Assembly (NCBI GenBank): GCA_002104535.1
Contig: NBOG01000008.1
Coordinates: 62,001-126,000 of the forward strand
Length of the DNA stretch: 64,000 nt
Direction of reading: 5' to 3'
DNA from: Cognaticolwellia sediminilitoris
GTDB taxonomy: Bacteria > Pseudomonadota > Gammaproteobacteria > Enterobacterales > Alteromonadaceae
In this document: one piece after another, positions 29,385-39,994 of the stretch
How positions within the stretch are numbered: position 1 is the first letter of the stretch
Layout of the letters: each line of letters begins with the position of its first letter
The notes under the pieces: model-generated
Seen by the model: only the letters and a program-made list of their open reading frames with translations
Told to the model about the DNA's origin: nothing
Database searches by the model: none
Program-made: the position numbers and the translations under genes

Positions 29385-30533
29385 TTAAAGCGCGCCGATA
29401 CGACTCTTACGTTCAAACTCGCGAATAAGGCCGATGTAATGCTGCTCGGTTTGCTTGGTCATTACACTGCGCTTGTCATCTAATAACTGACCGCGAAATT
29501 CAACAGCGAGTTGTTTAGCAGCATTTAGCATTTGTTCAAATACTTCAAAAGCATCACCCGGATTAGGTAACGTCATAAACAATGTTATGCCTTGAGTGGT
29601 AAAGTTTTCAATATCATCAAGGTTAAATGTGCCTGGGTTTAGCATGTTCGCAAGACTAAAAGTTACTTTGCCATTGCCTGCGTTATCTTCATGACGATGA
29701 AATATATTCATATCACCGTATTTCATGCCAAGCGTAAGTAACGTTGGCAGTAATGCAGCGCCAGACATTGTTTGCCCTTCAGGCATGACAACAGAAAGCA
29801 CGATCACTTGCGGATCAATCTCATTTTTAACTGGCTTTTTAGTCGGTTCAGTTGCTGACATGCTCGGCATATCATCAGGGGTAACTTCATCGCCAAAATT
29901 AATTTCCATCTGATTACGCTTAATTTTAGGCTTACGAGTCGTTTTTTTAGTTGCAGCGCGTTTATTTACCAACACTTCTGGTTTAGCTTGAGTTACAGGT
30001 TGTTGATACACAGGTTTAGTTGGCTCAACTTTCTGCTCAACCAAATCTTCAGTAAGTGTGCTATCAAGTCCTGTTTCTGGAAACAAATCATGCTCAAGAT
30101 TTTGCTGTTCGATATAGCTATCTGCATCAGACAACGCTTGTTGTTTTAAGTGCTCAGGCACTTCTTCTGTAGTATTAAGTAAAGTACCGAAGCTGACACC
30201 TGCGTCTTGCTCCTTTGCCTCAACATCAGTCAATGGGACTGCAGACGGCATGGGCTCATCACTGTGAAAATTTTCAGCCCCTTCAACAATATGTGAATTT
30301 GCCGACACGTCATCACTTTTAGGATTAGCACCGATAACTTTTGGTTTGCTGACACCATCTTGATCGAAGCCTGAGCCGTCAAAACCTCGTGATTGTGGCG
30401 CAACAGGTTCAACTTTAGCTTTCAATTTATACGGATTTTTTTGTTTTCTAATGGTCCAATAACCATGTATGAAAATGGCTGCTATTACGATAGCACTGAT
30501 AATAATTAATGTGTTTCTGAAATTATCTTCCAT
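29385..30533 (-). CDS. zipA: Cell division protein ZipA
   Basis: Membrane anchor for FtsZ at the septum. 382 residues: short periplasmic start, one membrane helix (7-27), a basic stretch (RKQKNPYKLKAK), a long acidic Pro/Gln/Glu-rich linker to about 240, then the globular FtsZ-binding domain (VIVLSVVMPEG... GALLPTLLTLGMKYGDMNIFHRH). 14 bp after smc and 97 bp before ligA. Confidence 0.96.
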   Translation of the reverse strand: MEDNFRNTLIIISAIVIAAIFIHGYWTIRKQKNPYKLKAKVEPVAPQSRGFDGSGFDQDGVSKPKVIGANPKSDDVSANSHIVEGAENFHSDEPMPSAVPLTDVEAKEQDAGVSFGTLLNTTEEVPEHLKQQALSDADSYIEQQNLEHDLFPETGLDSTLTEDLVEQKVEPTKPVYQQPVTQAKPEVLVNKRAATKKTTRKPKIKRNQMEINFGDEVTPDDMPSMSATEPTKKPVKNEIDPQVIVLSVVMPEGQTMSGAALLPTLLTLGMKYGDMNIFHRHEDNAGNGKVTFSLANMLNPGTFNLDDIENFTTQGITLFMTLPNPGDAFEVFEQMLNAAKQLAVEFRGQLLDDKRSVMTKQTEQHYIGLIREFERKSRIGAL

Positions 30534-30547
30534 TACCTAGCCTATGC

Positions 30548-33500
30548 TTATACTTCTGCCAATGCGATTGCTTCGTCAATATCTACCGCTACCATACGTG
30601 AAACACCTGGTTCAAACATAGTAACGCCGGTTAAATGCGACGCCATCTCCATAGCTATTTTATTATGACTTATATATATAAATTGCACTGTTTGCGACAT
30701 TTCTCGCACTAGATTACAAAAACGACTGACATTTGCGTCATCTAACGGTGCATCCACTTCATCGAGTAAACAAAATGGCGCGGGATTCAATCTAAAAATT
30801 GCAAACACTAATGATAATGCGGTCAGCGCTTTTTCTCCACCAGATAATAGATGAATCGTGCTATTTTTTTTACCTGGCGGTCTAGCCATTATGGTAACAC
30901 CTGTTTCCAGTAAATCATCACCTGTTAAGGTTAAACTTGCTTGACCACCTCCGAATACTTTCGGAAATAATATTTGTAAGTCTTTATTAACTTGATCAAA
31001 GGTTAATTTAAACTTATGCCTACTTTCTTTATCAATTTTAGCAATTGCCGCCTCTAAGGTCGTTATCGCATTATTAAGGTCTTGATCTTGTTGGTCAAGA
31101 TAACTTTTACGTGCAAACTGACTTTCGTATTCTTCAATCGCCGCTAAGTTAATTGCGCCTAACATTTGAATGTCTTTGGCTAATTTAATTAACTGCGCTT
31201 GCCAAAGCGATTCTTTAGCATTATCAGGCATTGAATCAACAACTTTTTCAACACTTTGTTGTAACTCCGCTAATACTTCTAAAGCACTTTCAGCTCTTAA
31301 CTTGAAACCTTCACTGTCGAGTTTAATACGGGCAAGTTGCTCATTCAACGCACTGATTTTATTTTGACTGGTTTTTTGTTGTAATTCTAACGCGGCTAAT
31401 TGTGTTTGACCGTCATTTAAGGTTTTTTGATTAAATTGTAACTTCTCATTAATTGCCTCAAGGTTATCAAGCCACTGCGGCAATTGCTGTTCAAATTCTT
31501 GGATCGGTTGGGTATTATCAGCGACCACTTGGCTATTACTGGTCAGTCGTTGCGTCAACAAATTTACATTGTCTTGGTTTGAACGAATACTTTGTTCGTG
31601 CTGCATACGCTGACTTTTTAGCTGCTCTACCACTAAGCTCAACTGATGACGTTGTTGGTGTAATGCTTGGCTGCGGCTTTGAATGTCTTCTATCGACTGT
31701 TGCAATAAAGCTTGTTGCTGTGAAAAGTCGTCAACATTCACTTCACTACCATCAGAAATTTTCTGCAACTGTGTTTGAAATTCTGCAAGCTTCTGCTTTG
31801 CTACTTGCTCATTGCTTAACAGTTCGTCGATTTGACTGGCTAATTTATCTTGCTGCTTTTGCTGATATAAATTGTCTTGAGCCAATGCTGAAATACTTTT
31901 CTCAACATCATTTATTTTTGCTTGAACGAGTACAATAGCTTTATTTCTCTCACGCTTTTCGTGATCAACTAAAGTAAGTTGCTCTGTAATATCATTTTTT
32001 TGCTGTTCAAGCTTATGCTGATTTTTCTCTAGCTCATCGCGTTCGGTCTGCTCAATATTGAGTTCATTTTGCAAGCTAATATAGTCATAACCTTGCTCAA
32101 GCTTACCTTTGCTCAACCTTTGATGTTGTAACCACGTACCATCAGGACAAATAATGCTTTCGCCCAAAGCTAAAGTTGTTAATTTTACTTTTGCATCTTG
32201 ATAGTTTTCGGCCAGTACAATGCGATTAAAGTAACTGTTTAACGCTGAAACACCACTGACTTTACTGGCTAAAGTATCTATTTTAATAGCAAGGTTTTCT
32301 GAATCTTTACGGCTAGTTTCTGCGTTTTGAAAGACAAAACATAAGTTATCTAATGATAAATCGCCATTTGCATCAGCCTCGGGCAGAGTTGCTACAACGT
32401 GTCCTGCTAACCAATGAGACAGCGCGACTTCAACTGCAAGCTCCCAACCCACGGCGACTTCAAGCTGACTTTGTAATGTGGTTATCTCAGTGATACCTTG
32501 CTGATTAAACCATGACGCTTGTTTTTCACTCCACGGGGATTGATTCGCCAGCTTTGTTTGTAACGCTGCTATTGTTCGACTCTTAGCCGAAAACTGCCCT
32601 GTGGTTTCCGCCAACTGTTGGCTTAGCTCACTCGCTTGTTTTTGTAAACTTATGTCTTTATTACTGAATTCGTCTAATTCAAATTGTAGCTGTTTAAGTG
32701 TTGCCAACAATGCTGTTTTTTCTTTTTGAAGTTGTTGCTCAGCGGGAGTGTTTTGCTGTGGCGTTGCAGTTATTTGCTGACGTAATGAGTTAACTTGTTG
32801 CTCAACTTGTTCGATAATCGTTTGCTGCTGGGTAATATTGGCATGCATCGTCAACTTTTGCTGTTGCAAGGCGTCACGCTTTTGTTGCTGCAGCTGCCAC
32901 TGCCCTTGCAGTGCTTTGAGCTCTGTTTGTTGTTGCATCAACTCAGTTTGACAAAGCTCTAAGGCCGCCTCTATTTTTTGCAATTGCGGCTGCTGTTCAT
33001 TGAGTTGCTTATTACACAGTTGTAATTGTTCTTGCTCAGTTAATATTAACTGTTGTGCGTTTAATAGTTGCTGTTCAGTTAACTGATTATCTGTTTGCGT
33101 TTTTTCAGATTGTGCTTTTAAATGCTTAACTTGCTGCTCAGCTCTAGCAATATCTTGGGTAAGTGTCAGTTTTTGCTGATGCAGAGTCTGGTTATTATCA
33201 TTACACGCCTGCATGGTTGCTTTGAGTTCGATCATCACCAGATCATTTTGACTTCGTTCTGCATTTTGGCTTTCAATTTTACTTTCAAGCGCTAACATAC
33301 GGGTTTGATGTTGTTGACGCTGCTGATCAAATTTTTGCCAACGTAATACCGCGAGCTCGGCTTTATATTTGCGCTCTTGCTGCTTTAAAGTACGGAAACG
33401 TTTTGCAGCCTCGGCTTGTTGATGCAATTTATCAATTTGTAGATCAAGTTCAAGGCGAATATCACTGAGGCGAGCCAAGTTCTCTCGGGTGTGACGGATC

Positions 33501-34048
33501 CTATTTTCGGTTTCTTTGCGGCGTTCTTTATATTTTGAAATCCCTGCTGCTTCTTCAATAAAAACCCGTAATTCTTGCGGTTTAGACTCAATTAAACGCG
33601 AGATAGTGCCTTGTTCAATAATCGCGTAGCTGCGTGGACCTAGGCCTGTACCGAGGAAAATATCGGTGATATCTCTGCGGCGACATTTGGTGCCGTTTAA
33701 AAAGTAATTATTTACCCCTTCACGATTAACGACTCGGCGCACTGACACTTGGCTTCGATCAGCCATATTGCCTTGAATTCGACCTTCGCTGTTATCAAAA
33801 ACCAACTCGACACTTGCTTGACCAATCGGCTTACGTGTTGCTGCGCCATTAAAGATAACATCGGTCATAGCATCGCCGCGTAAGTTCTTAGCTGAGCTTT
33901 CACCTAACACCCAACGTACCGCATCAATAATATTTGATTTTCCACAACCATTGGGTCCAACAATAGCCGTCATTTGCTGCTCAAATGGCACTGTAGTTGG
34001 ATCAACAAATGATTTAAAACCCGCAAGTTTTATATGCTTTAGTCGCAT
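30548..34048 (-). CDS. smc: Chromosome segregation protein SMC
   Basis: Condensin ATPase that organises and separates chromosomes. 1166 residues. Walker A GPNGCGKSN at 31-39 in the N-terminal head; two long Gln/Lys/Glu-rich coiled-coil arms with a hinge at about 500-650 (ASWFNQQGITEITT... ILAEN-like core); and the C-terminal head with the ABC signature LLSGGEKALTALSL and Walker B FCLLDEVDAPLDD. An SMC rather than the MukBEF system is expected outside the enteric group. First gene of the smc-zipA-ligA unit. Confidence 0.97.
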   Translation of the reverse strand: MRLKHIKLAGFKSFVDPTTVPFEQQMTAIVGPNGCGKSNIIDAVRWVLGESSAKNLRGDAMTDVIFNGAATRKPIGQASVELVFDNSEGRIQGNMADRSQVSVRRVVNREGVNNYFLNGTKCRRRDITDIFLGTGLGPRSYAIIEQGTISRLIESKPQELRVFIEEAAGISKYKERRKETENRIRHTRENLARLSDIRLELDLQIDKLHQQAEAAKRFRTLKQQERKYKAELAVLRWQKFDQQRQQHQTRMLALESKIESQNAERSQNDLVMIELKATMQACNDNNQTLHQQKLTLTQDIARAEQQVKHLKAQSEKTQTDNQLTEQQLLNAQQLILTEQEQLQLCNKQLNEQQPQLQKIEAALELCQTELMQQQTELKALQGQWQLQQQKRDALQQQKLTMHANITQQQTIIEQVEQQVNSLRQQITATPQQNTPAEQQLQKEKTALLATLKQLQFELDEFSNKDISLQKQASELSQQLAETTGQFSAKSRTIAALQTKLANQSPWSEKQASWFNQQGITEITTLQSQLEVAVGWELAVEVALSHWLAGHVVATLPEADANGDLSLDNLCFVFQNAETSRKDSENLAIKIDTLASKVSGVSALNSYFNRIVLAENYQDAKVKLTTLALGESIICPDGTWLQHQRLSKGKLEQGYDYISLQNELNIEQTERDELEKNQHKLEQQKNDITEQLTLVDHEKRERNKAIVLVQAKINDVEKSISALAQDNLYQQKQQDKLASQIDELLSNEQVAKQKLAEFQTQLQKISDGSEVNVDDFSQQQALLQQSIEDIQSRSQALHQQRHQLSLVVEQLKSQRMQHEQSIRSNQDNVNLLTQRLTSNSQVVADNTQPIQEFEQQLPQWLDNLEAINEKLQFNQKTLNDGQTQLAALELQQKTSQNKISALNEQLARIKLDSEGFKLRAESALEVLAELQQSVEKVVDSMPDNAKESLWQAQLIKLAKDIQMLGAINLAAIEEYESQFARKSYLDQQDQDLNNAITTLEAAIAKIDKESRHKFKLTFDQVNKDLQILFPKVFGGGQASLTLTGDDLLETGVTIMARPPGKKNSTIHLLSGGEKALTALSLVFAIFRLNPAPFCLLDEVDAPLDDANVSRFCNLVREMSQTVQFIYISHNKIAMEMASHLTGVTMFEPGVSRMVAVDIDEAIALAEV

Positions 34049-34268
34049 TAAATCGAAAACCTAGTCGTTGCCGTTGTTTACATTTGTAGAGTCTGTCTAT
34101 AATTCAGACAAAACGCTTCAATTGAAAACAAATAAAGTTAAACCTCTGGAATTGTCGTCACTCTATCAGAGATTGATGTATTTTGTAACATCACAATACT
34201 GTTCATATTATGCGAAGGATCCTATAATCGAGCTATGAATATCAACTAGTTAGGTTAATAAAGCAACA

Positions 34269-35024
34269 ATGAACAATAACAACACTCCTCCATTGGCAAA
34301 TGGTGGTGCCGGATATTTTATCAAAGGCTTTGAACTGATCCGTACACCCGGCATTCGCCGATTTGTTTTTATTCCATTATCCGTTAATTTGATCCTGTTT
34401 AGTTATGCTTTTTACTACATGTTTTTACAACTTGATAGTTATATGTCGACCTTAGATGATTGGTTGGGAGACTCATTTTCTTGGTTAAGCAGCTTTATCT
34501 GGCCCTTAGCCGTTTTATTTATCTTGGTGATTTTTTCATTTATTTTTAGCTCGGTCGCAAATTGGTTAGCGGCGCCGTTTAATGGTTTGCTATCAGAAAA
34601 AGTAGAAGCGTTATTAACCGATAAACCGTTAAACGAAGGTAGTGCTTTAGATGTAGTTAAAGACATTCCGCGCACTTTTAGTCGCGAGTTAAGCAAACTG
34701 GGCTACTACTTACCGCGTGCTCTCGGTTTCTTTTTACTTTACTGGCTATTACCGGTTATCGGTCAAGTGCTTTGGTTCTTATTTTTAGCTTGGATGATGG
34801 CGGTACAATACAAAGACTATCCATTCGATAATCACAAAATCAGTTTTATTGATATGCGCCATGCCCTAAAACAACGACAAGGTTTGAGTTATAGTTTTGG
34901 TATCACTACTGCTATTTTTTCAATGATCCCGATTGTAAACTTGGTCGTGATGCCTGTTGCTATTTGTGGCGCAACGGCGCTGTGGGTTGACCATTATCGT
35001 GATGAATTTGTTGACCGTTCATAA
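34269..35024 (+). CDS. cysZ: Sulfate transporter CysZ
   Basis: Imports sulfate across the inner membrane for cysteine synthesis. 251 residues. GAGYFIKGFELIRTPGIRRFVFIPL at the start is the family signature, followed by hydrophobic helices with the WLAAPFNGLLSEKVE turn and a C-terminal re-entrant segment (FSMIPIVNLVVMPVAICGATALW). Divergent from smc across a 220-bp gap. (Motif text is given in parts: GAGYFIKGFELIRTP, then FVFIPL.). Confidence 0.95.
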   Translation: MNNNNTPPLANGGAGYFIKGFELIRTPGIRRFVFIPLSVNLILFSYAFYYMFLQLDSYMSTLDDWLGDSFSWLSSFIWPLAVLFILVIFSFIFSSVANWLAAPFNGLLSEKVEALLTDKPLNEGSALDVVKDIPRTFSRELSKLGYYLPRALGFFLLYWLLPVIGQVLWFLFLAWMMAVQYKDYPFDNHKISFIDMRHALKQRQGLSYSFGITTAIFSMIPIVNLVVMPVAICGATALWVDHYRDEFVDRS

Positions 35025-35215
35025 AAATCAAATAACAATCAATAAGTTATTAACTTTTAATCAAGCAGAATAAGTATTATGCTATTTCTGCTGATTGTTT
35101 AAACGCGTGATCAAATAGTAACCGGCACCTTGTTTACTAATATTTGACAGAAAAAAATTCAAAGCGCACACTATTAACAAGTTTATAATTACTGAAAATT
35201 CAAAAGGATCTGGCG

Positions 35216-35599
35216 ATGCAACCAATGCGCTGTTTACCAAAAAAATCATTTTTATACCGTACCTTATTATTACTCGTGGTAAGTGCTAGTGCTAATGCTG
35301 CCGACAAGGGAATGACTAATACTGTTAATATTCCGGTAATTGAAGGCGCACGTATTTTTGCTCAGTTTGATGAAAAAACACCAGCTGTGCTGAACTATTT
35401 CACTGCTGAATCTGAAGACGATGTGATTGCGTTTTATAACAAAAGTTATGGCGAGCCAGTTGAACGCGAACGTAAACGTGGTCGTTTAACCTTAAATTAT
35501 CAACAAGAGCTTCAGAAAATTCGTGTGGTTATTTCACAGCAAAACAAACTTCGTCAAGTTGATGTAATCGTTGATTCACGCGCTGCGACTATCGAATAA
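35216..35599 (+). CDS. Small exported protein, unknown function
   Basis: 127 residues with a basic start and a hydrophobic core ending ASANAADKG, so a signal peptide cut at about 30. The mature part has the pattern of one strand-helix-strand domain: IEGARIFAQFDEK, a helix EDDVIAFYNKSYGEP, then basic strands ERERKRGRLTLNYQQ and IRVVISQQ. ATG at 35216 after AAGGATCTGGCG; a second ATG is at 35225. Followed by a bidirectional terminator. No named family recognised. Confidence 0.7.
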   Translation: MQPMRCLPKKSFLYRTLLLLVVSASANAADKGMTNTVNIPVIEGARIFAQFDEKTPAVLNYFTAESEDDVIAFYNKSYGEPVERERKRGRLTLNYQQELQKIRVVISQQNKLRQVDVIVDSRAATIE

Positions 35600-35650
35600 A
35601 ACAACATACTGGCTGTGCTAAATACTTAGTAGTTAGCTTTAAAACAAAAA

Positions 35651-35670
35651 AACATCGCGATTGCGATGTT
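35651..35670 (+). terminator. Bidirectional Rho-independent terminator
   Basis: Arms AACATCGC and GCGATGTT around GATT with T runs on both strands. It ends the small exported gene and also the M1 peptidase gene coming from the other side. Confidence 0.88.
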
Positions 35671-35720
35671 TTTTTATCTCTAGATGTTTATGACGTTAAG
35701 CTTAGTTAGTTTAGTTTAGT

Positions 35721-37580
35721 TTAGTTTAACAAAATAGCATCCACTGTACCTTGTGCTAACGGGTGATATCCAGGACGGGCTTTTTTATAAACCGCCTGTG
35801 CCCATTCTTTACCTTTTGGCGTTGTCGCTAGTTCTTTATATAGAGGCACAATCAATTTACGACGACCGATAGACTCTAAATACTTGGCCATTGCTGGGTA
35901 AACAACGTTGTAACCTGAGCGCAATGACAATAAATACCAAGCATGTGTTACTTCGGCATTTGTGCTGTTGGTTAAATTGAAGGTTTTATCTAAATTAACC
36001 ATACGCTCGTTAGCGATGTTAAGCGGTAAATTATTAATAAAGTGCAACCATTCATGCAATGTCCAATCTTTAGTTGGAATTTCAGCCAACGTTATTTGGT
36101 CACTAGTCCATTTAGAAATATAGTCATTAATTTTAACGAAAGCATTTGAGCGAGGCTTAGGTGTGTAGCTTGGTAAACCTTGCTCATAAATCCATTCATT
36201 TAGCTCAACATCACCAACAATATTAGGATACTTATCGGTTAAATTCGCTTTTAAATATTTGACAAAATTCTTAGTACCTAAACTTTGAAAAGCGTGATCA
36301 TCGAAATATTGCATGATGAAAGTATCAAACTTTTCACGACCAAACTTTTGTTCTAAATAAACTAAAAACAATTGCCCCTTGGTGTAAGGTACACCAGAAA
36401 AAGCATCATCTGGATCACGGCCTTTAAGGTCGATATATAATTGCGTGTCGCCTGGTGGCAATTCTGCAATTTCATAACTTAAATTTTGTGCATCTAATGC
36501 GCGTTCCATTAAGGCTCTTTCTTTGCCAAACACTGCTTCCATAATGCGGTTTTCAACATAACTGGTAAAACCTTCGTTTAACCATAAGTCATGCCAGCTT
36601 TCATTAGTTACTAAGTTACCTGACCATGAATGTGCTAGCTCATGAGCAATCAAGTTAACTAAACTTTTATCGCCTGCAACCACGGTCGGCGTGATAAAAG
36701 ACAGTCTTGGATTTTCCATGCCACCAAATGGGAAGCTTGGCGGTAAAATTAATAAGTCATAACGGCCCCAACGATAAGCGCCAAACAGTTTCTCAGTTTC
36801 ATCAATCATTAACTGCGTATCGTCAAACTCAGCAACCGCGCGATCTAATATATATTTTTCTGCATAAATACCGGTTTGCTTGCTCATCGACTTAAATTCT
36901 AAATCACCAACAGCAATAGCAATTAAATATGCTGGTATTGCTTGAGGCATTGAAAAAGAGTAATCGCCATCTCGAGCAGTTTCTGGCTCGTTATTCGCAC
37001 TCATTACTGCTAACAAGTCATCAGTTGTAGTGATACGAGCATTGTAAGTCATACGTACACTTGGTGTATCTTGAATTGGGATCCAAGAACGCGCGTGAAT
37101 AGCTTGGCTTTGGCTGAACATAAATGGCTTGTCTTTACCGGCCGTTTGCTCAGGCGATAACCATTGTAGGCCTGAAGCTTGCGGTAAAGAGTTGTAATAA
37201 ATTCTAACTGTAGGTGTTTGAAACGGTGTTTTAATGGTTAGTTTTGAACCCATAACATCATCGCGTTTCGCTAATGTGAAGTTTAACTTTACCCATTGAT
37301 TATTGGCATTTTTTGCCATAACACGCTGTACTTCTAAATCGCGAGTATCTAAGTAGACATCAGAAATATCACTACTTAACCAATTCAGGCTCAGCTCTGC
37401 GAAACCTTTGAGCGACTTTTTATCAAAATCAACAGCAAGATCTAAATAAAGGTGGTTAACTTTAACTTGCTCATAGTTAGCATAAGTTAGTGCATCAGCA
37501 ACTTGCGCCGAGGCCAACTGAAGCCATGTTAGCTGCACAGTACAGTAAACAATGGCAACAAGACGTGTTAAAAATTTCAT
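35721..37580 (-). CDS. M1-family metallopeptidase (leukotriene-A4-hydrolase-like aminopeptidase), exported
   Basis: Zinc aminopeptidase that trims peptides. 619 residues with a signal peptide ending at about 25 (LASAQ). Substrate motif GGMEN at 286-290; zinc motif H313-E-L-A-H317 with third ligand Glu336 in [14 protein letters not shown]. The C-terminal helical domain (about 480-610) has the LTA4-hydrolase arrangement. Exported or periplasmic location is unusual compared with E. coli PepN, which is cytosolic and longer. Just past the stop lies a short ACTAA tandem repeat. A 16-bp hairpin precedes it. Confidence 0.95.
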   Translation of the reverse strand: MKFLTRLVAIVYCTVQLTWLQLASAQVADALTYANYEQVKVNHLYLDLAVDFDKKSLKGFAELSLNWLSSDISDVYLDTRDLEVQRVMAKNANNQWVKLNFTLAKRDDVMGSKLTIKTPFQTPTVRIYYNSLPQASGLQWLSPEQTAGKDKPFMFSQSQAIHARSWIPIQDTPSVRMTYNARITTTDDLLAVMSANNEPETARDGDYSFSMPQAIPAYLIAIAVGDLEFKSMSKQTGIYAEKYILDRAVAEFDDTQLMIDETEKLFGAYRWGRYDLLILPPSFPFGGMENPRLSFITPTVVAGDKSLVNLIAHELAHSWSGNLVTNESWHDLWLNEGFTSYVENRIMEAVFGKERALMERALDAQNLSYEIAELPPGDTQLYIDLKGRDPDDAFSGVPYTKGQLFLVYLEQKFGREKFDTFIMQYFDDHAFQSLGTKNFVKYLKANLTDKYPNIVGDVELNEWIYEQGLPSYTPKPRSNAFVKINDYISKWTSDQITLAEIPTKDWTLHEWLHFINNLPLNIANERMVNLDKTFNLTNSTNAEVTHAWYLLSLRSGYNVVYPAMAKYLESIGRRKLIVPLYKELATTPKGKEWAQAVYKKARPGYHPLAQGTVDAILLN

Positions 37581-37598
37581 AAATTGTATCCAAAACTA

Positions 37599-37636
37599 AA
37601 GAGGCCTGTAGATTACAGTGAATCTACAGGCCTCTT
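37599..37636 (-). terminator. Strong terminator hairpin after motY
   Basis: Perfect 16-bp arms AAGAGGCCTGTAGATT and AATCTACAGGCCTCTT, six-base loop. Read on the minus strand it is followed by TTAGTTTT. It separates motY from the M1 peptidase gene. Confidence 0.85.
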
Positions 37637-37660
37637 CAAGTGCTAATTAATAAGTAAGTG

Positions 37661-38527
37661 CTAGGGTTGTTCCATGCGGATAACAACACGACGGTTTTTA
37701 CTTCGACCTATAACCGTTGCATTTGATGCTACATGACGTTTTTCGCCGTACCCCGTGGCTTCAATTCTACTGGCATCTATACCGCTTTTAACAATAAGAT
37801 CACGGACGGTATTTGCTCGACGTTGTGACATTTTCAAGTTTGTATTGCGGCCACCATAACTATCAGAATAACCATCAATTAAGACTAGTTCTAATTCAGG
37901 ATCAAGCGACAGATATTCAACGATCATGTTCATGCGTTTTTGTGATGCTTTGGTTAACTTGTCAGAGCCAAATTGATAATTAAGTACGGTGTAAGAAATA
38001 TCATCAAAATTAAAATTAAGTAAATTACCTACACAGCTAACGAATGCTTGATAAGCCTTTTGAAAACGAGCGGTTGATAAACCTACTGTTATTTTATCGT
38101 TTTCGCTATACCAGTCATTGTAATAAAATGTCGGGCTCATGCCTTGGTCTAACTCGTTAAGCATATTCCAAGCAATTTTTTTCGGTAAACCAGGAGAGAA
38201 TTGTTTATGTAACTTCATATCAGCAAGCATTCTACCGCCAACGCCTGGACGCCAGTTAGGCGCTTCAGACCGCACTTCAGCTAATGAATAACTGTCAGGT
38301 AGACGCATCATTTCTAATTCAAACTCCATATTCATTTGTCGACTGGCCGAACTATAAAACTTAGCTTTGCCATAACGTGGAATTTGATGTGATAACGTAC
38401 ATTGTAGGCGCGAGTCGTCCGTCAACTGCCAAGTAGAGTTTTCAATATCTGCACGATATTGCCTAATACCCGCATTAGTTTGAAAAGCAAACAATGATAA
38501 TGTAACTAGCGTAATAAGTTTTTTCAT
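37661..38527 (-). CDS. motY: Sodium-driven flagellar motor protein MotY
   Basis: Part of the T ring of the polar flagellar basal body, needed to hold the PomAB stator. 288 residues from ATG 38527 (MKKLITLVTLSLFAFQTNA, signal peptide); the frame extends further upstream to 38587. The N-terminal MotY domain (YRADIENSTWQL, IPRYGKAKFYSSAS, WNMLNELDQGMSPTFYY) is followed by an OmpA/MotB peptidoglycan-binding domain (LIDGYSDSYGGRNTN... MSQRRANTVRDLI... GYGEKR). Good match to Vibrio MotY. It stands apart from other flagellar genes, as it often does. Confidence 0.9.
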   Translation of the reverse strand: MKKLITLVTLSLFAFQTNAGIRQYRADIENSTWQLTDDSRLQCTLSHQIPRYGKAKFYSSASRQMNMEFELEMMRLPDSYSLAEVRSEAPNWRPGVGGRMLADMKLHKQFSPGLPKKIAWNMLNELDQGMSPTFYYNDWYSENDKITVGLSTARFQKAYQAFVSCVGNLLNFNFDDISYTVLNYQFGSDKLTKASQKRMNMIVEYLSLDPELELVLIDGYSDSYGGRNTNLKMSQRRANTVRDLIVKSGIDASRIEATGYGEKRHVASNATVIGRSKNRRVVIRMEQP

Positions 38528-38722
38528 AACAATTATTTTCATGTCAATTAATCTAGGTTTAATAGCGACATCTTTTATTATCGACATATCTGTTAATAAC
38601 TTTAACAGTTATTCAAATATTCCCCAATTAAATTAACGCCTTTTTACTTTCCATGATGCCAAAAAGATTAATTTCTGCGATAATCCACCACAATATTCTT
38701 ATAATGAAAATCCATTGCCTTT

Positions 38723-39409
38723 ATGTCTGATAAACCAATTACTACGAATACTAACGCTGAAAAATCATTACTGGCTTTGCGCTTTCGAGGTTACTTTCCT
38801 GTCGTAGTTGATGTTGAAACCGCAGGCTTTAACGCCCAAACAGACGCCCTTTTAGAAATAGCAGCAACGACTTTAAAGTTAGATGAAGTCACAGGGCAAT
38901 TTAGTTTAGATGAAACTATTCACTTTAATGTTGACCCTTTCGAAGGAGCTAATTTAGAAAAAGCGGCATTAGAGTTTACCGGTATAGATCCTACTAACCC
39001 TTTACGTGGCGCTGTTGATGAAAAGAAAGCCTTAACCGAAACCTTTAAACTTATTCGCAAAAAAATGAAAGCTGCAGGCTGCCAACGTGCGATTATGGTC
39101 GCGCATAATGCGTCATTCGATTTAGGGTTTGTTAATGCGGCTACTGAACGTTGTTTAATTAAACGCTCGCCATTTCATCCATTTGTAAGTTTTGACACCA
39201 CAACTTTATCAGGGCTAGCTTTAGGTCAAACGGTATTAGCGAAAGCCTGCGCCACTGCTAAAATTGAGTTTAATAATAAAGAAGCTCATTCAGCACTTTA
39301 TGACACAGAAAAAACGGCTGAACTATTTTGCTATATCGTCAACAAATGGCAAAACTTAGGCGGTTGGCCGTTAATTGATGATGAAGCTGAAGACACTACT
39401 GAAGTTTAA
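38723..39409 (+). CDS. rnt: Ribonuclease T
   Basis: 3'-5' exonuclease of the DEDD family that matures tRNA and other stable RNA ends. 228 residues. DEDDh acidic residues: [10 protein letters not shown] (Exo I), [12 protein letters not shown] (Exo II) and [14 protein letters not shown] (Exo III, with the His). It matches E. coli RNase T in length. Cytoplasmic. ATG at 38723 in GCCTTTATG; ribosome site weak. Confidence 0.96.
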   Translation: MSDKPITTNTNAEKSLLALRFRGYFPVVVDVETAGFNAQTDALLEIAATTLKLDEVTGQFSLDETIHFNVDPFEGANLEKAALEFTGIDPTNPLRGAVDEKKALTETFKLIRKKMKAAGCQRAIMVAHNASFDLGFVNAATERCLIKRSPFHPFVSFDTTTLSGLALGQTVLAKACATAKIEFNNKEAHSALYDTEKTAELFCYIVNKWQNLGGWPLIDDEAEDTTEV

Positions 39410-39453
39410 GCCCTGACGTTGTAATAACATCAGGTTGCTTATAAATTTCAACT

Positions 39454-39834
39454 TTAAAAGAGTGATTTAGGTTTACGGCGGTTATTTTTTCTTAAAAGTA
39501 AATTTCTTAACGCGAATATCATTAAACAAAACGCTACAAAATGTAAGGCCGGTAATGTTGCCTTTAATACTAGCGACATGGCTACTGCTACATATATGTA
39601 CGGTAAGTATTCATAAAGAAATTCAGGGATAGCATTTTTATGACCAGGATTATCCTTAAAACGATCAATACGTCGGAAGCTTGACCGAGTTACTAACGTG
39701 ACACAACCTGCACAATAAAATAGTCCTGCAGAGAAAAACACTGCCCAGCTATCGTAAAAAGCAAGTAAATAAGCACACACCATAAAATAAGCGTACGGTA
39801 GGTTTTCATAAATAAATTTGGGATAAAACATCAC
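39454..39834 (-). CDS. Small membrane protein with internal duplication, unknown function
   Basis: 126 residues, four hydrophobic segments. The two halves share the motif P-x-F-[IL]-Y-E-x-L-P-Y-x-Y: YPKFIYENLPYAYFMV at 4-19 and IPEFLYEYLPYIYVAV at about 68-83, so the protein arose by duplication of a two-helix unit. A basic C-terminus (RKNNRRKPK) probably faces the cytoplasm. No known family recognised. Confidence 0.7.
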   Translation of the reverse strand: MMFYPKFIYENLPYAYFMVCAYLLAFYDSWAVFFSAGLFYCAGCVTLVTRSSFRRIDRFKDNPGHKNAIPEFLYEYLPYIYVAVAMSLVLKATLPALHFVAFCLMIFALRNLLLRKNNRRKPKSLF

Positions 39835-39950
39835 TAATCCTTTTTAAGCTTTATCAATAAACAACAAACACCTTTTGCTGCATTCAGCATAGCAATAAAT
39901 CACTATTTTTCAACGTCTTTTCAACTATCAAACTTAATTTAAAAAATAAA

Positions 39951-39971
39951 AAAGCCGCAAAATGCGGCTTT
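39951..39971 (-). terminator. Rho-independent terminator of the peroxiredoxin gene
   Basis: Arms AAAGCCGCA and TGCGGCTTT, three-base loop, followed on the minus strand by a run of T. Confidence 0.88.
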
Positions 39972-39994
39972 CAATCTGATAAATCAACTAAAAG

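Noticed and set aside
31453-31938. 161-codon ORF opposite smc
   Set aside because: Lies antisense to the hinge and coiled-coil part of SMC; its length follows from the Gln-rich codons of the other strand.
35704-35730. TTTAG tandem repeat as a phase-variable tract
   Set aside because: Only four imperfect units at the very end of the peptidase gene; too short and placed where slippage would have little effect.
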